From: Stenogyne calaminthoides
Taxonomy: Eukaryota > Streptophyta > Magnoliopsida > Lamiales > Lamiaceae
Direction: 5' to 3'
DNA: 64,000 bases
Assembly: GCA_037126765.1 (NCBI GenBank)
Contig: JBBCBC010000012.1
Coordinates: 5,146,001-5,210,000 of the forward strand
The first letter of the stretch is position 1, and the number at the start of each line of letters is the position of its first letter. The notes below the pieces were generated by a model, which saw only the letters and a list, made by a program, of their open reading frames with translations, searched no databases and had not been told where the DNA came from. Shown here piece after piece: positions 1 to 12,284 of this stretch. The position numbers and the translations under genes were made by a program.

Positions 1-1144
1 AAATTAAAGAAAGTAGACCAGTTAGCAATGGAACATGATGATTATATTCATATACTCAGTCTTTTCACAATATATCTCAAAAGGTTGCATGCATGTATAC
101 ATGCAATTTGCAAGTCTCCATCTTCAGATTAAACAATTACTTTTATAAATACAATATTATTCACATATCGACATCAAATTGGAATTAATTTCTAGTTAGG
201 ACATGCGCATACACTTCTTTCAAATCCATTAATAATGAAGATATCACATATCGATGAAATATTTTGGTAGTACTAGTTACTAATTAGTACTCAGGTCTTT
301 GTTGACTAAAAGAAATAGTTTACATGGCATTTGAAAATGGTATGATAGAACACCTATAGATTGCGATACTTCATTTTTTTTACATTGAATTAAAAGTATC
401 ACAATCTATAATGTGAAGTAAAAGTAATTAGAGATCTTATTTGACTGAAAAGTGTTAAGGTTTTATTGGATTTAACGCACCTCAAAATTTAATTGAGTCA
501 CTGGATCAGATACCACATGATAGCACGACACGAGAACGGTACGAAAAATTACATGTTAGAGATTTAGTATTTTTATACTTATCCTGTTCGTGTCATTATC
601 ACGTGGACACGGTTAGGGCACACCATTTTTACTTATTATTTTCGTGTCATTATGTGAACACAGTTAGGGCACAAAAATTTTCCGTATTTCGTGTTCGTGT
701 CGTGTCTGTGTTCATGTCAACGCAATAAATTTATAAAAAAAAAAATTGGATTGTATATATGACTTGACATTTTATATTTTTTATCGTGTCATATCGCGTA
801 AATGTCATTTCGTGTCATGTCATGCAAATATTATAATATAATTCCATTTACAAATTTATTTATTTTCTTATTGTGTTGTGTAGACACAAATTTTTTGTGT
901 TCATTTGTGTCAACATGTATTCTTATTGTATCGTGTCATGTTTAGCCTTATCGTATCGTGCAGTGTTGATACAAACATAACATGATAATACGAATTGTCA
1001 CTCCGCAAAATGTTATGACTAATTAGATATCATGGATATTTTTTAGTACACTATCTTATGAGATTAACAAAATTAGGACACTATTTATAGCTTGCAAAAC
1101 TAGGAAAATTGGGACACTATATAAATATTTAAAGTTTTAGGATT
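1..1144. other. AT-rich non-coding DNA, no gene seen
   Basis: No open frame resembles a known protein. Between about 484 and 1010 the words cgtgtc, gacacg and gtgtcat recur many times on both strands, which looks like a degenerate dispersed plant repeat rather than coding sequence. I could not define its ends or class. Confidence 0.5.
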
Positions 1145-1475
1145 TTTTTTATGATAATAATTTTGGGGGTTGTGTATTAAGGACGCTATATAATTTTACG
1201 GGCATGGAAATGTAGGATAATATGTTTTAAAATTTATAGATATATGACAATATGTTTTAAAATCTTGTAAATGTAGGACAATCGAGCATGAACAAGCTCA
1301 AATCTCATGTGACATTTCAACCCCATTTGTACTTATTCAGGTTCGATTGTCCTACATTTACAGATTTTAAAACACATTTTCCTATATTTACATATTTTAA
1401 AACATGTTGTCCTATATTTTCATATTCATAAAATTATTGTTCTTAAAACACAATCCCCTTTAAATTATTGTCTTA
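1145..1475. repeat. Fold-back (inverted-repeat) element
   Basis: The left arm (gggggttgtgtattaaggac near 1165, then repeated atgtaggataatatgttttaaaat-like phrases) is matched in reverse complement on the right (ttttaaaacatgttgtcctat near 1400, then gttcttaaaacacaatcccc ending near 1458). The two arms could form one long imperfect hairpin around a loop at about 1285-1325. Structure and size fit a MITE or fold-back element. Target duplications are not obvious, so family is unassigned. Confidence 0.6.
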
Positions 1476-1818
1476 AAAAATATTTTTCACGTAAAATTTC
1501 TATTCATGTTATTATATATATGATCGTAAAATAGGTTTTATATTATAGATTTAATATCCCATTTAATAGTATTGTTCAATAAAAATCCCCCAATATACTT
1601 TTTTTGTTTTGTTTTTTGAAAGCACCCCCAATATACTAGACTTTAATTATATCATTTTCATGTGGTTAATATGAATTATATGCATGTCGTCTTATGGGTA
1701 ATTTGGATGATGTCACATTTTATTATATTAATGTGTTAATTTTTTATTGGTTTGTAGTTAATATGTGACATTTTATTATGTGGTTTAATTAAGAAATTAT
1801 AATAACTAAGATTTGAAG

Positions 1819-2165
1819 CACTACAAAAAAGCGGGTTTTAACGACGGATATTAGCGACGGCTACAAAAACCATCGCTACTAGCGACGGATTAAGTTAGAC
1901 GGTCAAAGTCACCGTATTTAGCGACGGTTTCGGTAACCGCTGCTATTAGCGAAGGAATAGCGGTGGTTTAGCGACGGGGTATTCGAACTGGGTCAAACCC
2001 GGTCGTGTAGCGAAAGTTATATCCATTTCTAAAGTTGGACCCGGAGCACGAAGCATCTCGGCACTTGGACCACGGCCCAGGCCGAGTTTAGCGATGGTTT
2101 TTTGAACATAGCGACGGTCATTAGCGACGAAATTAAATATCCGTCGCTAATCGGTCGCTAAATTC
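1819..2165. repeat. CACTA copy 1 left terminal and subterminal repeats
   Basis: Terminal inverted repeat followed by about ten copies of agcgacgg/ccgtcgct words spaced through 1843-2160 (for example ttagcgacggct, tttagcgacggttt, tccgtcgctaatcg). In En/Spm-type elements such arrays bind the TNPA protein. That role is inferred here from position and repetition. Confidence 0.85.
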
Positions 2166-2896
2166 CAATTATATAACCTGCAAGTTCAGCATTCTGACGC
2201 GATTTTTCCGCAAATAGTTTGTCCACCGCCGTCGTTGTACGCCGTTCATTGTCGCCGTTCTGAGCATTCGATGCATGTGGAAAACTTCGTACCATCGTAA
2301 TCTTCCATTTGACTGTATTTTTTCTAATTTTTAACCATTTATTTTCTCTTTTTATATACGTACATGCGTTTATATATATATATATATAATTCAAAATTAT
2401 ATATTCGATATTATATATGTGCATTTTAGTTTAATTAGTCAATTACGTATATTCATTTCAATTACGTATATGCATGTTAGATTAGTTTGGTTGATTAGGA
2501 TATTTTATAATTATGTGATATATGTGATAGAATGGTTATAATTGTTAGATTGATGGTTGATTAGGATGGTTAGAATTGTTTTATAATTATGTGATATATA
2601 AATGTTAATTTGGTTAGAATTGTTAGATTGATGGTTGACTAGGATGAATATATACAGTCGAAATTCTGTCGAAATTTAGGCTCGATTTTAATTAATTATT
2701 TAAATTAATTAATTTATGTCAAATTATTTGATTGGTTAGATTGTTAGTCGATGTGTTGGGAATTAATTAGAATTGAAATTTGTTGGTTGACTAGAAGATG
2801 AGTATATATAATACAGTCGAGACTCTGTCGAAATTTGTTGGTTGGTTAATTAAATTGTTATTAAAAAATATAATGAATTTGTTTTATATAATGCAG

Positions 2897-3432
2897 ATGA
2901 GTACTAGTCAACGTGGACGTGGCAGTGACAGCGGTCGCGGCAGCGGCAATGGTCGAGGCAGAGGTGGTGATCGGGGCGACGGGTCCATTCCTCTGAGCAC
3001 CAGGAGGAAGAGGGTCCTTAGACCAACGGTGAACCTGAACACATCCGGTAGAGGCGGGTCCAACTCGTAGCAACCGCCCCCGGCAGGGTCTTCTCCAGCG
3101 GGGTCGAGCTCAGGCTCGGCCTCTGTTCATCGTGGGTTTCAAATTTTTTTTTTCGATTGGCGATCGATCTGAGTCAGGGAAAGTAAGTTATAATTTTTAC
3201 TTATATATTAATTTGTTTAGTTATAAAATTAATTGTTAATTATACTTATTAATTTTTTAATATGTTCCAGCATCATACCCAGTCATGAGGCTTCCACTCT
3301 AGCCACAAACTCCATCTTGCGAGTTGGAATTGCAATGGGGGCCCACAATTGGAAAGGCGTGTCTGAAGAACAACGCCAACTCTACTTCGACGAGTTTAGG
3401 GTACGTACAATAATTGATTACTCATTTTTTTA

Positions 3433-3466
<34 letters not shown>

Positions 3467-4537
3467 ATATATAAATTTAATAAAGTTTGTGTTAATGAAA
3501 TGCTGAAATAGACGAAGTGGGGGGATGGCATGACACCGGCCGATTTCTACATGTCGTTCTGTAAGCTTGCCCAAGCCCGGTACAAGGACATGTTTTACAG
3601 GTGGCATGCCGGGTAGAGGGATGAAGGGCTGGATATGACGGATGACATGGACCCAGGTGATGGGAGTCGATTGTGGCGGTTTGGAGCGATCCCTCATACC
3701 AGGAGATGTGCCGGAAGAATTGCCAAAACCGCCTGAGCCAGCAAGGAGGGGAAGGGGGCGTCGCTGTGCACAAGGTCGGATCCCGATCGATTCTGGAGCA
3801 CCGCATGGCATAAGTAAGTAATATAATTTATTTAATTGTACAATAATTAAGTTCATAATTAATATTAATATTTTAATTTGTTTATAGGAACTACGGCTCG
3901 GACGCCCTCTAAACGCTCTTGAGACGTTGGCACTCGGCCACCCCTACGAAGAGGAGACGAGGACCTCCACCTACAGCCGCACCGCCCACGTGAACATAAG
4001 TAATTAATGTTGAATTTCGTAATTATTACACCTGATCTTAATTATAATATTTAATTTTTACAGAGAGTGGTGCGAGATAGGGTCGAAGTTGCCAACCAGG
4101 CCCAGGTGGGTGAACCGTCAGGTTCAAATCCACCAGCTCCTCCAATTAATTTGAATCGGATCTATGTGGAGGAGGTTGACATCAATAGACAGCGGGTACT
4201 CGGGTACGGTAGGTTGTCTTCCGCCCTGATCACGGAGACACAACCCTACTCATCTCAGACCTCTGTTACTTCAGCACCGTAGCCACCGCAGCAGCCGCAA
4301 CAGCCGCACCAGACGGTTGAACAGATTAGAGAGGCGGTGACGGCCGAACTTAGAGAAGAAAATCAACGGAAGTGGCAGTGGCTTGCATCCGCTCTGGCCG
4401 TTCAAATGGGTTGCTCACCGGATTTTTTCCTCGACAACATTAATTTCGAGGACGATGGTTCAAGTGGCGGTGGCGGTCATGGTGGTTCTTCAGGTGGCCT
4501 GGTCATTGGTCGTGGTGGCGGCGGTGGTGGTGGAGGC
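2897..4537 (+). pseudogene. Degenerate CACTA TNPA-like (plant transposase_24 type) gene
   Basis: Several exon-like open stretches lie in order. An Arg/Gly-rich N-terminus begins at an ATG at 2897 just after an ATGCAG acceptor-like site (MSTSQRGRGSDSGRG). A central part at about 3330-3620 carries WKGVSEEQRQLYFDEFR, an intron-like break with gtacgt at 3400, and then KWGDGMTPADFYMSF and RYKDMFYRWHAG. A C-terminal part at 4067-4537 has a helical segment (ELREENQRKWQWLASALA) and a Gly-rich tail. This order resembles the accessory DNA-binding protein of En/Spm-like elements. Stops interrupt the frame (3070, near 3616 after HAG, and 4280), and the tail is cut at 4538 by LTR sequence starting TGTTGG. 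Probably non-functional. Confidence 0.6.
3437..3463. repeat. (TA)n microsatellite
   Basis: An uninterrupted run of ta dinucleotides inside an intron-like part of the CACTA gene. Similar shorter TA runs occur at about 2370-2388, 44779-44798 and 46913-46931. Confidence 0.9.
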
Positions 4538-5168
4538 TGTTGGAATTTAGAGGCAAGTAAACATGTAATACATTCTCAACGGAATTTAAAGTTCACCAAC
4601 AACGAACAGTTAATTGCATAAAAGATTACAATAATCATAATGAGAAATCTTACAGTAACTCGAGAGCAGATTTCTCAACTATGGTATCCACGCAATCCCC
4701 AATCACGGACTTGCACAAATTTGCCAGCGTTGAATTTGAGACGGAATTTGCTAGGAAATTCCTATTCTAGATTTTATGGAGAAATATGAATTAATGTTTT
4801 TTGTGAATTCCCAAGATCTCATATATATAGGAGAGGCCCAGCTTAAATCTTAAGCTAACCTGATTAGAAATAAAATCCCTAATCTCATAAAATAAATCTC
4901 TTAGATTTAATTCCCATATATAAAATCTCTACGAATTTAATCCATGTATATCAAATCTCTACGGATTTGATTACATATATATTAAATCCTATAATAATAT
5001 TCCATATATTATTATTGGGAATTCTTATTTAATTAAATATAATAATAATTAATTCTAAATTAATCTATTATTAATTAATTCTCCATAAATTAAATATTAA
5101 ATCCAATTTAACATTTAACCAACCAACTATAATCCGTAAAAGGGAACTACTTGTTGTGTGACCCATAG
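4538..5168 (-). repeat. Copia LTR fragment (left part), related to the LTR at 52-53.6 kb
   Basis: It begins TGTTGGAATTT, exactly where the CACTA Gly-rich frame stops. It is collinear with 51991-52610, sharing phrases such as gattacaataatcata, gacttgcaca, tctagattttatggagaaa, cttaaatcttaagc and gttacttgttgtgtgaccc. The orientation matches the minus-strand LTR at 51991-53567. It is interrupted at 5168/5169 by a copia element and resumes at 14131 (14126-14130 is the duplicated target). Confidence 0.75.
5164..5168. repeat. Target site duplication CATAG (left)
   Basis: CATAG here and at 14126-14130 flanks the copia element. The unoccupied paralogous sequence near 52607-52620 has a single CATAG in the same context. 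Confidence 0.9.
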
Positions 5169-7010
5169 TGTTGGGATTATACTGAAAAGTATGCTTTTTA
5201 CTTTGTATAATCGAAACTGAATTTTCAGACTTATTTACTGAAATAAATTGTTTATCACTGATGCTTTAAATATGATTGAATGTTATATATATTTCTTTGC
5301 ATAATCTGCTCAATAATTAAATGCGTGTTACATTGTAGTTAATTTAGTGATACGGATCACGAAGATTAAATTAACAGTCCCTTGTAACTAAAAGTACGCC
5401 ATTCACGACCTAGATGGAAATGAACAACCATCGCGAAAGGTTGAGGTGTAAGGCTCAGATTGGTTTGTCTTGACCAAAAGATTACACTAGTGCATGACCG
5501 ATCTTATTTGAATAGGACCCTACAGGAGGATAAATTCTTGAGAATCGAACAAGGAAGAATTAGACCTCGATGGTTCGTTGTTTCTTAACCTTCGTCCCTT
5601 AAATAGGATCACGTGGGATTGGTAACTAATGCTTTGACTTATCATGGGTAGCGAATCAGAGAGATTCAATACATTTTATCTTGGGCAATATTATTGGTCA
5701 CATGTGATTGCTAAGATTTAATACGAAGAATCGTGTGCAAGTACGCTTGCTTGATTTGCCCCCTTGGGAGGTTCATAAGTTTTATCATACCAAATCTTGC
5801 AAGTGGAATTAGTTTCCCAGATGGATAATAATGTTGAACCGTTCTCGACCAAGGACAAAAGATATTAATTAACGGAAAGCTATTTCAAAGGGCTTGAATT
5901 AATTAATGGGCTAGATAATCTTAAACACGGGAAATAATGACCGGGAGCCATATTGACAGTAATATGGGTTAAGATGGATAGTGCAATATTAATTATGTAG
6001 TGGGATTAATTAATATTTATGGGCTTGAATTATATTGTGGCTCAATATTAGATATTCAAGATCCATTAGAAGGTCCAATCTTAATTCTCCTAAAGGCCCC
6101 CTGAGTAGCCCAACAAATAGTCCAATAACTGAAAAGGTGATTAAAATAAAATAAATATTGTTGCTTAATTTTCCAACCAAAATTTCGAAATATATAGATA
6201 TGTTGGGAGAAAGATTTTCTTTGAATTTTGTTATGGAATGAAGATATGTATTCTTGGAATACAAGATTATCTCATTAAATTCAAGAAATCTCCCACTAGC
6301 TTATTTATATAGTAAATTTCGAAAAAGATGAAAATATAGTGGGCAAGAAAGATTTTCTTGATTTTCTTGAAAAGATATTATGGAAGATATGTATTTCTTG
6401 AAATACAAGAATATCTCATAAATTCAAGAAGATCCAAATCTTGGATTCTTGCACTAAAATTTTCGAAAATCCATATTTTAGAAGAGGTGGAATTTTTGTG
6501 GAATATTTTAATTATGGGAAAAAGAATATAAGGGATATATTCAAGATTTCTTGGTGACCAAGAAAAGTCTTTTCCCACATTGAAATATCACTAAAAATTC
6601 GTCCAACCCCTCTCCTATAAATAGGGGATGATTAGTTCATTCTCAAATACAATTCCATGTGCTGGAAATATTAGCAAATCCACATAAGTGGTGCAACAAA
6701 GTTTTTTTTTTCCTTTTGTTAATTGTTCACGAGTATCCTTCCACCGGATTGTCGAGCAAGGGCTAAGGGAATACTTGGGAAGTCCTTTTGGTTAGTCCGT
6801 CCGACCAAAGCCACGCCATCCCGTCAGGAAATGCGTTCACGTAAACCCGTAGATTCCGCATGCATGGTTTTACATGGTTTTTATATGCATGATATGTTGT
6901 TGCAATTATTATTTGAATTAATATAGGATTAATTCATGCTAGTAATAATTAATGAATTAAATTTGTATTTAAATATTCACCCGATAGATCTGTGCAAATC
7001 ATTCCCAACA
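5169..7010 (+). repeat. Copia family A 5' LTR
   Basis: Starts TGTTGGGATTATACTG and ends ATTCCCAACA; 1842 bp. A TATA box (TATAAATA, 6616-6623) lies in a conserved block also found in the other LTRs. The sequence just after the LTR (gcgtatcgagccc, near 7013) resembles a decayed primer-binding site for initiator tRNA-Met. Confidence 0.92.
6616..6623 (+). promoter_or_regulatory. LTR TATA box
   Basis: TATAAATA in the context ctcctataaataggggatga. The same block occurs at 13728-13735 and 34748-34755, and in reverse at 25808-25815, as expected for the pol II promoter of this LTR family. Confidence 0.7.
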
Positions 7011-8440
7011 AATCGCGTATCGAGCCCTTTGTTTAGCTCAATTTTTTTAAATTGTAATTTAATTAAATGGGCATTAAATTTGAAATTGGATAGTATAACT
7101 AGATAGATCTTTTTTGCGGTATCCAATTGTCATGGATTTTAATGTTTTATTTTGCATGCATATAAATCGTGGGTTTTTAATTGGATTCGTTCGGTTTGTT
7201 TTTTGCCTCGTGAAAAATCACTTTGAGTAGACTATGATTTGTTTGATTTGATCAATGTAATAGACTAGTCTAGATCTGGGTTTATTTATTTTTGTAAATA
7301 AATTGTAACGGATCGAAGAAACGAAAGAAATTAAGGGCGAAATCGGGAACAGGCGTGGCGGCGCGTATGTATTGTACGCTTTTAGTATGGCGAGCCCGGC
7401 GTCTTGTGAATGAAACGCGTCTGGGCGGTGTCGCTCAGCCCATGGAAGCTGGTAGGCGTCTTGTGAAACCTTAATGGCGGAAGGCGGAGTGCCTGAATCT
7501 TCGTATCGTCGCCGCCCTCGAAAGCTGTCGAACCCGCCGTCTGGCGTCTTCGCTCTTGGCGGTACGACGCCGGCGGTACCTAAAACATCCAGGCAAAGCG
7601 GCGGCGGATCGCGGCGTGCATCCCTTTGCGAAATTTGCTTGCATGGCGGTTCGAGACAAGTATTTTTTTTTCGAGACGAACGAGTGGGAGAAATTCGAGA
7701 CGTGTTTCTTCAAGATCAAGTCAAGAAAAAATCAAACCATGACAGTTGGATAATTTGTGTCCAATATGTTTATTTTTTTTTTTGCTTGATTTATTTGTGC
7801 TATCTTATGCTTTATTTAATTTGTTTAAATGTGTTTGCATGAGGGTTGCCAAATGGAAAAATCTCAACTTCAAAATTACTAAGTATGTTTAAATAATTAA
7901 TTGACAATTTTATTCCGGATAATAAAATTGAATTAATTTTGACCTCCATGATTTATTTATTTGTGAATTCTTTTGGAGAAATTCCCCCCACGAAGGTCAA
8001 AAGATAGATAGGTTTCAAACGGATGAATGAATTCCAAATGACCCTCACACGGATGATTGTAGGTTATTTAATCATGGTTATTAATTAGGTATAAAATTGA
8101 TATGCATATACTTCCCCAAGTCCCTCGAATTTTATATTGGTCAAGTGGGAGCCAACTATTAATCTGGATATTAAAGGTTTATGGTAAATCGTTTTGTTTG
8201 TAACTTGGTTGAATGTGTTTAAATAATGACCCACCCCATGTGGCTTATTTAAACTGTTTTGAGATGTTGGCTGATGCATGTTCATATTTTTTTGAGATTT
8301 TAAATATGATGCATGTGATTGAACCTTGTGATATACTTGTGCTATTGCATATAGTTGTTTATTTCAGTTCAGCATGTCGTTACTTTTAATCCACTGTTAT
8401 TATACTTAAAGTCAAATATGTATGGAAACTATATTGATTA
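7011..8440 (+). other. Copia A untranslated leader, no gene supported
   Basis: This lies between the 5' LTR and the first gag-like sequence. It contains a GC-richer island (about 7340-7700) with open frames on both strands but no recognisable domain. I regard those frames as chance. Confidence 0.5.
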
Positions 8441-11400
8441 GAAAATTATAATTGTCCTAACTGCACAAAAGCACAAGTGGATTTTGACACACCAAAATCA
8501 GATGAGCCAACTAACGAGTCAAAACATGCGGGACTCGTCAGATCACCTTGCGAGAGATGTCGTTGCTGAAATGGTGGAGGGAAAACCCGTAAGGGATTAC
8601 GTCCTCAAAATAGATGGCCCATCTGAACATACTTGAGATTCTGAGTGCAGATTATGATCTGGAGACTCAGATGAATTTGGTACTTCACTCTCTGCCCAAA
8701 AGTTTTTGAGCATTTTGGCCTCGCTAGCTAATTTGTTGCAAGCTTTTGGTCTCTGCAGAAATGATGAAGAGGCACCAAACTCAAGCTTTGACGGCAAGTG
8801 GTCCGTCTTCATTTTCTAGGCCAAGGGTAGGCAAGATAAAGAAGAGGACCAAAGGCCAAGCAATAAAACTCAACTGTTGCCAAGGGCAATAGTAAGATGA
8901 GGAATGCTTGTTGTGTCAAGAAAAATCCAAAGAGGAAGTGCTTAAGCTGCGGTAAAAGAGGACAATGGAGGTCTTGCCTGTTCCAACCCCAAAAGGGACG
9001 GAAAGTAAGGTAATTCTCACACACTAGTTGTTGAAACTTGTTTAGCGGCGTATACTTCTCATTCGTGGGTGGTTGATACGAGATCCACTAATCATGTTGG
9101 CTTCACGGGTTCTAAATGATCCGGCAACTTAGTGGGAGTGAGATCCTCATCACACTGGGCAACGTTACGGAAGTAGAAGACATTGCAATGCTACGTAAGT
9201 GGCAGATATTGTAATGCTACGATAGTAACGATTATTGCAATACTACGCAAGTAGCAGACATTGCAATGCTACATGAGTAGCAGTTAAAGCAGTGGGAGAA
9301 GTGCACCTATCTTTTGAAGATAAAGTTTTTTGAGATTATCTTTATGTTCCCAGTTTTAGAAATAATTCACTTTCAGTTTCTAAAATTCGATTAAAGGACA
9401 CTAAGTTTCTTCTAATAAGAATGACATCATTTTTGAAATGATGAGTGTATCTGTTACGGGACATTGATGGAAAATCTCTATACAATTAACTGTGCACACC
9501 ACTCACGAAATGTATCCTATAACACATCAACTGTTTCCGAGAAAAGAAAACGTTCATCAGACGTGAACGAGACACTTTTTTGGCATCTAAGATTAGGTCA
9601 TATAAATCCAAAGAGGATCCAAAGGTTGGTGAAAGATGGTTCACTGGAGCGTCTCCAAGTTGAATTGATTCCAACCTGCGAATCATGTTTGGAGGGTAAT
9701 ATGACCAAGAGGGCATTTGGAGCCAAGGGGAATAGGGCCAAAGAAGTGTTAGAGGTCGTTCACACAGATGTATGTGGTCCAATGTCAACCAAAGCAAGAG
9801 GAGGTTATGAGTAATTTTATTGATGATTACTCAAGGTACAGTTTCCTTATGAAGCATGAATATGAGACCTTTGAAAAATTCTAAGAATTTAAGGCTTAAA
9901 CAGAGAATCATAGGGAAAAACTTATCAAGTCTCTATGATCTGATCGTGGAGGCGAATACCTCAGCGATGTGTTTTTGAACTACTTATCTGATGAAGGGAT
10001 TGTATCCCAGCTCACTGCACCCGGAACCCCTCAACAAAACGGGGTTGCAGAGCGAAGTAACATAATTCTTTTGGAAATGGTTAGATCAATGATGAGTTAT
10101 GCGGATCTTCCCGAGTCGTTCTGGGGTCATACCTTGGAAACAGCGACTTACATTCTGAACTTGGTGCTATCCAAATCGGTTTCCAAAACTGCCAAAGAAT
10201 TGTGGACCGGGCGCAAGCCTAGTATGAGACACATGAGAACTTTGGGGTGTTCGGCCTACATGTTGGACAAGGAAGCCGGTAAGTTGGATCCTCGATCAAA
10301 ATTAAGGTTGTTTGTAGGACACCCTGAGGGAACAAAAGGGTGTATGTTCTATAGTTCCGAAGATCAAAAGGTGGACATCGACACCCACTTTAGTTTTTTT
10401 GGAAGAAGACTATATGAACCAAAGAAAACCCAGAAGTGAGATTACCTTAAATGAGCTTAGAGGGCAAACCTCAGTGCCAACTGTACTAGATGATATACCA
10501 AACGATACGTTTTCACAACCGGAGCCTTGTCGTAGTGGGAGGGTTGTTTGACAGCCCGAGAGATTCATGGGAATAGGAGAGTCCTCGGACTTGATTCCCG
10601 GAATCAGACCCATGGACATATGACGAGGCACTCCAAGATAAGGATGCAGATTCTTGGCAAACAGCAATGAAAGTCGGAATGGGTTCTACGTTTCATAATA
10701 GAGTGTGGGAGCTAGTCGAACCGCGTAATGGGGTCAAACCCATTGGATGCAAGTGGATATATAAGAGGAAAAGAGGACCGGACGGGAAGGTTGAAACCTT
10801 TAAAGTAAGACTAATGGCGAAAGGTTATACTCAGAAAGAAAGGGATCGATTATGAGGAAACTTTTTTCGCCCGTAGCCATGCTTAAGTCCATCCGTATTC
10901 TCTTATTGATTGCTGCGCATTTCGACTTTGAAATCTGGCAAATAGATGTCAAGACAGCTTTCCTTAACGGAAGTCTTGATAAAGAGATCTATATGCAACA
11001 ACCCAAGGTTTCATTGAAACAGGCCAAGAACATCTTGTTTGTAAGCTCAAGAAGTCCATTTACGGATTCAAACAGGCATCCAGAGCTTGGAACCAAAGTT
11101 TTGATCATGTAATAAAGTCTTATGGGTTTGATCAAAATGAGTTTTAAAGTTGTGTGTATAAGAAGCGTATCGGAACTGCATTGGTATTCTTAGTACTATA
11201 CGTAAGATAACATTGTGATCATCGGGAACGATGTGAAGGTGTTATCAGATGTAAGGGCATGGCTTTCAAAACAGTTTGATATGAAAGACTTAGGGAAAAC
11301 CGGACACATCCTTGGGATCAAGATCACTCGAGATCGCAAGAAAAGGATGATCGGGTTATCGCAAGTTTCATACATAGACACTGGTTTTTGAAACGATTCA

Positions 11401-12180
11401 GCATGCAAGATTCCAAGAAAGGATTCGTACCTTTCAGACTTGGAATCCATCTATCCAAGAAAATGTTCCCTAAGACGAAAAGGAGATAGATGACATGAAA
11501 GGCATTCCTTGTGCTTCGGCTATCGGAAACCTTATGTATGCAATGCTGTGTACGAGACCGGATATCTGCTTTGGCGTAGGCATGATAGCAAGATATCAAA
11601 GTAACCCAGGGAAAGCGCATTGGACGACAGTTAAAAACATTCTAAAGTGTTTAAAAAGAACTCGGGATAGAATGTTGATTTATCAGTCAGCTACTCCAAT
11701 CCCTATCGGCTACACGGACTCGGATTTCCAATCAAATTTAGATTCCAGAAATTATCTGCCTCAGTTAGTGTGTTTCCATTTGGGAAGTGTAGCCAGCAAA
11801 TGGACGAGTGTGAAGCAGAAATGCATCACTGACTCAACCATGGAAGTCGGGTAAGTAGCTGCTTGTGAAGCAGTGAATAGAACCGATTGGGCTCTAGATA
11901 TTCTTAGTGGACTTGAATGGTGTTCTGAATTTGACTAGCAATATCTGCTAGGGGCAGTTGCAAATTCAAGAGAACCAAGAGTCCACGAGTCAAACAAACA
12001 CATTAAAGGAAAGACATCTTATACGAGAAATCGTTAAGAGAGGAGATATAGATGTGGCAAAGATAGCGTCGAGGACGACCTTTGCGAGATCCATTCACAA
12101 AGCGTCCGCCTCTGAATACATTGGAGAGACATGTGAGTGGAATGGGTGTCAAGACCGTTGCCAATCTGCTTTGAGTATAA
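8441..12180 (+). pseudogene. Copia family A gag-pol pseudogene
   Basis: Readable pieces in order: a decayed gag CCHC knuckle near 8935-8985 (CLSCGKRGQW then C); the integrase zinc region at 9570-9810 (WHLRLGHI, then CESC); an integrase core fragment at 9969-10439 (GTPQQNGVAERSN, then a GKLDPRSKLRLFVG segment); reverse transcriptase pieces at 10667-11112 (GCKWIYKRKRGPDGK, WQIDVKTAFLNGSLD); and later RT plus RNase H pieces at 11495-11854. The catalytic YVDD motif near 11195-11212 is destroyed by a one-base shift (tacgtaagataac). Stops and shifts occur throughout, for example after GGYE at 9814. It would normally supply capsid, integration and reverse transcription for the element, but cannot do so here. 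Confidence 0.9.
9155..9288 (+). repeat. Minisatellite of about 26 bp, five units, inside copia gag-pol
   Basis: Five tandem degenerate units resembling cattgcaatgctacgtaagtgg, with unit starts near 9155, 9179, 9206, 9231 and 9258. Unit lengths vary between about 24 and 27 bases. It lies in the position expected for the protease-to-integrase linker. Confidence 0.75.
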
Positions 12181-12283
12181 GTGGGAGAAATTATTAGGTT
12201 CGTGTAGGTGACATTAGATGTCACGGACTACTCGAGACGTGTTGTAGTATACTTAAAAGCAGACTTTGAGTATAAGTGGGAGA
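12170..12283 (+). promoter_or_regulatory. Duplicated polypurine-tract motif before the 3' LTR
   Basis: The 19-base string TTTGAGTATAAGTGGGAGA occurs at 12170-12188, overlapping the pol stop codon, and again at 12265-12283, directly against the LTR. The second copy is placed as the plus-strand primer for reverse transcription. The first is an exact duplicate about 95 bases upstream. Confidence 0.7.
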
Positions 12284-12284
12284 T

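Noticed and set aside
2861..3856. Minus-strand open frames of 70-144 codons opposite the CACTA gene (including 3422-3856)
   Set aside because: They are antisense shadows of the plus-strand TNPA-like exons and have no domain.
4440..4540. Glycine-rich stretch that looks like a Gly-rich RNA-binding protein
   Set aside because: It is the low-complexity tail of the CACTA accessory protein, cut by an LTR at 4538; no RNA-binding domain is present.
7471..7842. Overlapping open frames on both strands in a GC-rich island
   Set aside because: No recognisable domain; lies in the untranslated leader between a copia LTR and gag.
9155..9288. CRISPR-like array
   Set aside because: Units are contiguous and degenerate with no unique spacers, and the sequence is a plant retrotransposon.
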